NCBI RefSeq assembly: GCF_002161555.1 | Contig: NZ_NFHZ01000011.1 | Coordinates: forward strand, 1-64,000 | Source of the DNA: Barnesiella sp. An55 | GTDB taxonomy: Bacteria > Bacteroidota > Bacteroidia > Bacteroidales > Barnesiellaceae | DNA length: 64,000 nt | Direction of reading: 5' to 3' | Part shown: in pieces, positions 60,334 to 64,000 of the stretch | Position numbering within the stretch: position 1 is the first letter of the stretch | Layout: the number at the start of each line of letters is the position of its first letter | Made by a program: the position numbers and the translations under genes | The notes under the pieces: generated by a model | Seen by the model: only the letters and a program-made list of their open reading frames with translations | What the model was told of the DNA's origin: nothing | Databases searched by the model: none

Positions 60334-60882
60334 ATGCCAATGGACACAAAGATTCAGATTAAAGACCGTTTTTTCACTCCTTATATTTCGAGAGATGAGA
60401 TTGCGGCGGCTGTGGGTCGTATAGCTTCGAAGATGAACGAAGACCTGGCCGGGAAGAACCCTCTTTTTTTATGTGTATTGAACGGCGCATTTGTTTTTGC
60501 GGCCGATCTCTTTCGCGAAATTAAGGTCGATTCCGAGATTTCGTTTATCCGTATGAAATCGTACGAGGGTATGCACTCGACGGGCGAAGTGAAGCAAGTC
60601 TATGGCTTGCAGCAAGATATCTCGGGGCGCACGGTGGTCGTGGTCGAAGACATTGTCGATACGGGTTTCACGATACAACAGCTGCTCAAGCAACTCAACG
60701 CTCACAATCCCAAGGAGATAAAAGTGGCTACGTTGCTCTTCAAGCCCGAGTCGCTCAAGTGCGATGTGAAGCCCGATTATGTGGCTCTCGAGATACCCCC
60801 TGCCTTTATTGTGGGATATGGACTCGATTATGATGAGCAGGGACGCAATCTGAAAGATATTTATGTTGTTGCCGAAGATTGA
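60334..60882 (+). CDS. hpt: Hypoxanthine phosphoribosyltransferase
   Basis: A 182-residue purine-salvage enzyme converting hypoxanthine/guanine and PRPP to IMP/GMP. The PRPP loop is [13 protein letters not shown] at about residues 107-119. Other landmarks are [15 protein letters not shown] and the C-terminal [14 protein letters not shown]. Normal length. It lies 36 bases before adk; both are nucleotide-metabolism genes and likely co-transcribed. Confidence 0.95.
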   Translation: MPMDTKIQIKDRFFTPYISRDEIAAAVGRIASKMNEDLAGKNPLFLCVLNGAFVFAADLFREIKVDSEISFIRMKSYEGMHSTGEVKQVYGLQQDISGRTVVVVEDIVDTGFTIQQLLKQLNAHNPKEIKVATLLFKPESLKCDVKPDYVALEIPPAFIVGYGLDYDEQGRNLKDIYVVAED

Positions 60883-60918
60883 ACAAACACAAGGTTGAAT
60901 AGGATAATATAAGGTAAA

Positions 60919-61491
60919 ATGTTGAATGTAGTTATTTTTGGAGCTCCGGGTTCGGGAAAAGGAACTCAGAGCGAGAAGCTCATCGCAGAGTATGGCTTGT
61001 ACCATATTTCGACGGGTGATGTATTGCGCGAGCAAATTGCCAAGGGTACCGAACTGGGTAAGACGGCCGATTCGTATATCTCGAAGGGCCAGCTCATCCC
61101 CGACGAACTGATGGTCGATATCTTGGCTCATGTGCTCGATTCGCACGAGGAGAGCAAGAAGGGTGTGATCTTCGACGGATTCCCCCGTACCATAGCCCAG
61201 GCCGAGGCTTTGAACCGCATGCTGGCCGAGCGTAACGCTCAGGTCGATGTCGTGTTGGGACTTGAGGTCGAGGAGCAGGAGCTGATTGATCGTCTGTTGA
61301 AACGTGGACAGGTTTCGGGCCGTAGCGACGATAATTTGGAGACTATCCAGAAACGTCTCGATGTGTATCATAACCAGACTCGCCCTCTCAAAGACTTCTA
61401 TCAGAAGGAGAACAAATATCGGGCTATCCCCGGCATGGGCAGCATCGACGATATTTTTGAGAACATCAAACAGGTTGTCTCCAATTTGTAA
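60919..61491 (+). CDS. adk: Adenylate kinase
   Basis: A 190-residue adenylate kinase (ATP + AMP to 2 ADP). The P-loop is GAPGSGKGTQ (about 8-17), the NMP-binding part is STGDVLRE, FDGFPRT lies at about 89-95, and the lid KRGQVSGRSDDN is short. This is therefore the short form without a zinc-binding lid, typical of Bacteroidota. A terminator follows. Confidence 0.97.
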   Translation: MLNVVIFGAPGSGKGTQSEKLIAEYGLYHISTGDVLREQIAKGTELGKTADSYISKGQLIPDELMVDILAHVLDSHEESKKGVIFDGFPRTIAQAEALNRMLAERNAQVDVVLGLEVEEQELIDRLLKRGQVSGRSDDNLETIQKRLDVYHNQTRPLKDFYQKENKYRAIPGMGSIDDIFENIKQVVSNL

Positions 61492-61513
61492 ACCAGAATA
61501 TCCAGATAGAGAA

Positions 61514-61547
61514 AAGGAGTACCCCACGGGGATACTCCTTTTTTTGT
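61514..61547 (+). terminator. Terminator after adk
   Basis: AAGGAGTA-CCCC pairs with GGGGATACTCCTT with one bulged base, followed by a run of T. Confidence 0.85.
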
Positions 61548-61590
61548 TCTTTCTCCAGATGTCTCACTCTTTATCAGTTTGGGATAAACA

Positions 61591-61623
61591 AGAGGGCGAC
61601 CTGATATAGGTCGCCCTCTTTTG
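61591..61623. terminator. Second hairpin, serving the converging LRR gene
   Basis: A perfect 12-bp stem AGAGGGCGACCT (61591-61602) with 61608-61619 and a 5-base loop, followed by TTTTG on the plus strand. It lies just downstream of the minus-strand LRR gene end. Confidence 0.8.
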
Positions 61624-61641
61624 CGCGGTGTGTTTTGGAGA

Positions 61642-63678
61642 TTATTTGATCACTTTGAATGTTTTGACAGTCTGTCCCGAGGTTACACAGATGAGGTAGA
61701 GCCCTCTGGCGGCAGGTTGGAACGACACCGAGTCCTGAGCGCCGTCTATACGGTCGATGAGGTTGCCCGTAGCGTTGAAGAGTTCGACAGTACAGTTGTT
61801 CAGCGAGCCCAATACCACTTGCAGTGCACCTCCATTTTGAGCCACGAAGCAGGCGTTGCCTTCGAGTTGCTCGATGCCCGACTGAACCTTGCCGGTGAAG
61901 TGAAGAACGATTTTCTGGTTCTGGTAGCCGTCGGTATTCTCAACGATACCGGCCGGGATGGTCACATAGTAATCTTCGCCACTCTCCAGGGTAATAGGTT
62001 GAACTCCCTCTTGATACTCGTCAGAGGGGAATACATTTACTGTCTTACCACTGGCAAAGGCCATCCATCCGCCCTCGTTCACGACGGGTTCGCCATAGAG
62101 TTCCTGACCTTTCACGACTGTCACTTCGGGGAATTGTTGCAGAAGCGAGATGTTGTCGGCAAAGGTAATCTCGAGCGTGCCGAGCGTTTCGAGCTCCGAG
62201 TCGTTGGCGGGGAGTACGCTTTCGTAAGTGAGGACTCCGGTTGCCGATTCTACGATGTTGTCGAACTGGTAACCCCACTCACTGTTTTCATAGTCGCTCT
62301 TGCAGCCTTTGGGCACATACACGGTCACTTGTGAGGCTTCAAGGTTGCCGAAGGGGTGGTCGAAGCCCTCGTAATAATTCAAGACGGCAGGAGTGGCACC
62401 CAGACAGAAAACCTCGGTGAGAGCCGTACAACCGTTAAACGCATATGCTTCGATAGATCGGATGCCCGAGGGAATCGTGATTGATTTCAATGTAGTGCAT
62501 TGGGCAAAGGTCCCTTCATACACGTTGGTCATGTTTTCGGGGAGTATGAGTGTAGTCAGTTGGGTCTTGGCAAAAGCCTGGTTGCCTATCAGCACAAGCG
62601 ATGTCGGGAAGTTGATTTCGGCCAGTGCCGACTGGGAGAAGGCGTTGTCGTCGAAGGCGCGCATCCCCTCGGGTACGACCACCTTTTGCAGGTTGGAGTG
62701 GGCAAATGCCCCTTCGCCTACACCCAGACAGCCGTTGGCAATGGTATATTTGGTAGCTTCGGCTTTTGTAGGATAGGCCATGAGCACTTTACCGTCGGCC
62801 GAGTAGAGCACCCCGTTTATGGCTTGGCACACGGTGTTGCCGGACTCTACTTCAAAGGCGGTGACGCCATTGTATGAGAAGGCGGCATCTCCAATTTCCG
62901 ATACACCGGCCGGAATGTTTACCGAGGCGAGCGACGAGTTATCGAGAAAAGCATATTCGCCTATCGACTTGAGACTGGCCGGAAGGTTGATTTCGGAGAG
63001 TTTGCTACATTCACGGAAAGCCCCTTCGTTCAACGTCTCTACACCTTCGCCCAAGGTTACCCGAGTGAGGTTGGGACAGAGCTGGAAGGCATTGTCGCCA
63101 ATCGTTTTGCAGCTGCCGGGAATATTGATTTCGGTAAGGGCGGTCTTGTAGAAAGCTCCGCTGCCTATCGAAGTGTAGTCGCTGGCGAAGGTGATTGAGG
63201 TGAGCGCCTGGTCGTTAAAGAAACAGCTTTGGGGAATTTCGGTCACTCCGGCAGGAATAGAGAGTGAGGTCAGTTTGCTGTTCGAAGCCAGGGCATAAGC
63301 TCCCAGTGAGGTAAGGTTTTCAGACAGGACTACCTCTTCCAAATCGTAGTTGTAGTAGATGGCATTGTCTTTTAAGGAGGTTACGGTATTGGGCATCTCG
63401 ATTTTGCGAATGTCCGACAGCCATTGGAAAGCATACTGCTCGAGTGAGGTTACTGTGTAGTCTTTCCCTTCATAAGCAACGGTTGCAGGAATGACGACTT
63501 CGGTTACCGGGGATTCGTTCTGTTCGTAATTTTCATTGAATCCCGATACTCCTACCGTATTCTCACTGGTAACAGTGTATTGGATTCTGTTTGCCTCGAA
63601 TGTTGTAGATTCTGCGGCTTGGGCCTGAAACGTGCAAAGTGCCGTAATGGCAGCAAAAAAGGTAACAAATTTCTTCAT
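61642..63678 (-). CDS. BspA-like leucine-rich-repeat surface protein with T9SS-type tail
   Basis: A 678-residue secreted protein with a signal peptide (cleaved near AQAA). Residues about 80-440 contain roughly 14 LRR_5 (BspA / treponemal) repeats of the form LTSIxIPxGVTxIGxxAFxxC, forming a solenoid. About 450-600 is beta-rich (Ig-like). The last 75 residues form a sorting-type tail (FQPAARGLYLICVTSGQTVKTFKVIK). Such proteins are adhesins or host-interaction proteins in Bacteroidales. It has its own -7 box at 63706-63713. Confidence 0.92.
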   Translation of the reverse strand: MKKFVTFFAAITALCTFQAQAAESTTFEANRIQYTVTSENTVGVSGFNENYEQNESPVTEVVIPATVAYEGKDYTVTSLEQYAFQWLSDIRKIEMPNTVTSLKDNAIYYNYDLEEVVLSENLTSLGAYALASNSKLTSLSIPAGVTEIPQSCFFNDQALTSITFASDYTSIGSGAFYKTALTEINIPGSCKTIGDNAFQLCPNLTRVTLGEGVETLNEGAFRECSKLSEINLPASLKSIGEYAFLDNSSLASVNIPAGVSEIGDAAFSYNGVTAFEVESGNTVCQAINGVLYSADGKVLMAYPTKAEATKYTIANGCLGVGEGAFAHSNLQKVVVPEGMRAFDDNAFSQSALAEINFPTSLVLIGNQAFAKTQLTTLILPENMTNVYEGTFAQCTTLKSITIPSGIRSIEAYAFNGCTALTEVFCLGATPAVLNYYEGFDHPFGNLEASQVTVYVPKGCKSDYENSEWGYQFDNIVESATGVLTYESVLPANDSELETLGTLEITFADNISLLQQFPEVTVVKGQELYGEPVVNEGGWMAFASGKTVNVFPSDEYQEGVQPITLESGEDYYVTIPAGIVENTDGYQNQKIVLHFTGKVQSGIEQLEGNACFVAQNGGALQVVLGSLNNCTVELFNATGNLIDRIDGAQDSVSFQPAARGLYLICVTSGQTVKTFKVIK

Positions 63679-63705
63679 AGTTATTTTGTTTTGGTGTTAT
63701 TTATG

Positions 63706-63713
63706 CAAAGGTA
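63706..63713 (-). promoter_or_regulatory. Promoter -7 box for the LRR gene
   Basis: The minus strand reads TACCTTTG, an exact match 28 bases upstream of the start codon. Confidence 0.6.
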
Positions 63714-63828
63714 TATGTTTTTATGAGATATGAAAATGTATGCATAAAATCTTTATTAAAAAGCGTTACTGTGAATTTTTATTTATTTTTTTTATTGTTG
63801 TAGCTGCTTGTCGCATGGGAAAGCTTCA

Positions 63829-63864
63829 TCTCGTTTGCCTCTGCACTCACCTTTCACTATCTTT
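63829..63864 (+). repeat. Upstream copy of a 36-bp promoter repeat
   Basis: Identical over 36 bases to 63914-63949. It contains the TTTG (-33) and TATCTTT of the -7 box, but the next base is T instead of G, so the -7 box is imperfect and this copy is probably weaker or silent. Confidence 0.85.
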
Positions 63865-63913
63865 TCAGAAGACAGGATTCGGTTCGGTATAGCCAAACTT
63901 GAAAAACAAGTTT

Positions 63914-63950
63914 TCTCGTTTGCCTCTGCACTCACCTTTCACTATCTTTG
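63914..63950 (+). promoter_or_regulatory. Downstream copy of the repeat, an excellent consensus promoter
   Basis: TTTG at 63919-63922 and TATCTTTG at 63943-63950 with 20 bases between them, a textbook Bacteroidota sigma-A promoter. Transcription should start near 63957, about 35 bases before the ATG at 63992. Confidence 0.75.
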
Positions 63951-63991
63951 CAACGTGATATATGGATGAAAATAAAAAACAGAGATAAAAT

Positions 63992-64000
63992 ATGGCAGAG
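63992..64000 (+). CDS. Start of a gene cut by the window edge
   Basis: ATGGCAGAG, the first three codons (Met-Ala-Glu) after the strong promoter at 63914-63950. The product cannot be named. Confidence 0.4.

Noticed and set aside
1-64000. tRNA/rRNA genes, CRISPR arrays, insertion sequences
   Set aside because: No cloverleaf or rRNA core sequences, no spaced short repeats, and no transposase-like protein were seen; the only repeats are those listed.

Overview
The window looks like a chromosomal segment of a gut-type Bacteroidales bacterium (phylum Bacteroidota). It has a SusC/SusD pair, many lipoproteins with a short lipobox, and C-terminal tails resembling type IX secretion (T9SS) sorting domains. 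Its promoters fit the Bacteroidota -33 TTTG / -7 TAnnTTTG pattern and rarely show a Shine-Dalgarno sequence. The genus cannot be fixed by reading alone. Several entries start downstream of the longest open frame, where promoter position, lipobox position or a weak GTG/TTG codon argues for the shorter form.

Layout. 65-4157: a minus-strand pair of surface lipoproteins (a fimbrillin/FISUMP-like protein and a metzincin-type metalloprotease lipoprotein), divergent from a Crp/Fnr regulator, with a perfect 14-bp palindrome between them. 4866-7448: a secreted GH2 beta-mannosidase. 7678-10349: an AT-rich type II restriction-modification pair. 10513-12418: a TetR regulator and a two-gene membrane/lipoprotein unit whose promoter is flanked by two near-identical TetR-type operators. 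12902-37903: a large polysaccharide utilisation locus (PUL). 38467-45094: a subtilase followed by a very large GLUG-repeat surface protein. 45309-61491: housekeeping genes (histidine kinase, DUF177-rpmF-fabH-era-der, LD-carboxypeptidase, M28 peptidase, sufE, POT transporter, AraC regulator, membrane protein, rnhB, DUF4831, nnrDE, hpt, adk). 61642-63678: a BspA-like leucine-rich-repeat protein. The window ends in a duplicated 36-bp promoter and the first codons of another gene.

The most interesting part is the PUL. The plus-strand half encodes an AraC regulator (divergent), a GH130 mannoside phosphorylase, a sodium/solute symporter, a surface protein, SusC, SusD, a clan GH-A-like lipoprotein glycosidase, a uroporphyrinogen-decarboxylase (UroD)-fold protein broken by one missing base in a C tract, and a 1423-residue enzyme joining a GH28/GH49-like beta-helix to a CE2-like esterase. 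The minus-strand half is one tight operon: a 59-codon ORF, two UroD-fold methyltransferase-like proteins, a second clan-A glycosidase, a corrinoid (B12) protein with the DxHxxG motif, a stand-alone MetH-activation-like protein, and an MtaA-like UroD protein with a complete H-x-C...C zinc site. All parts expected of a corrinoid methyl-transfer chain except a recognisable ferredoxin-type activator (RamA/RACE) therefore sit inside a glycan-degradation locus. My working hypothesis is that the locus strips O-methyl groups from a methylated, probably mannose-containing, glycan and hands them to a corrinoid protein. This is inference. No substrate can be read from the sequence.

I saw no tRNA or rRNA genes, CRISPR arrays or intact insertion sequences.
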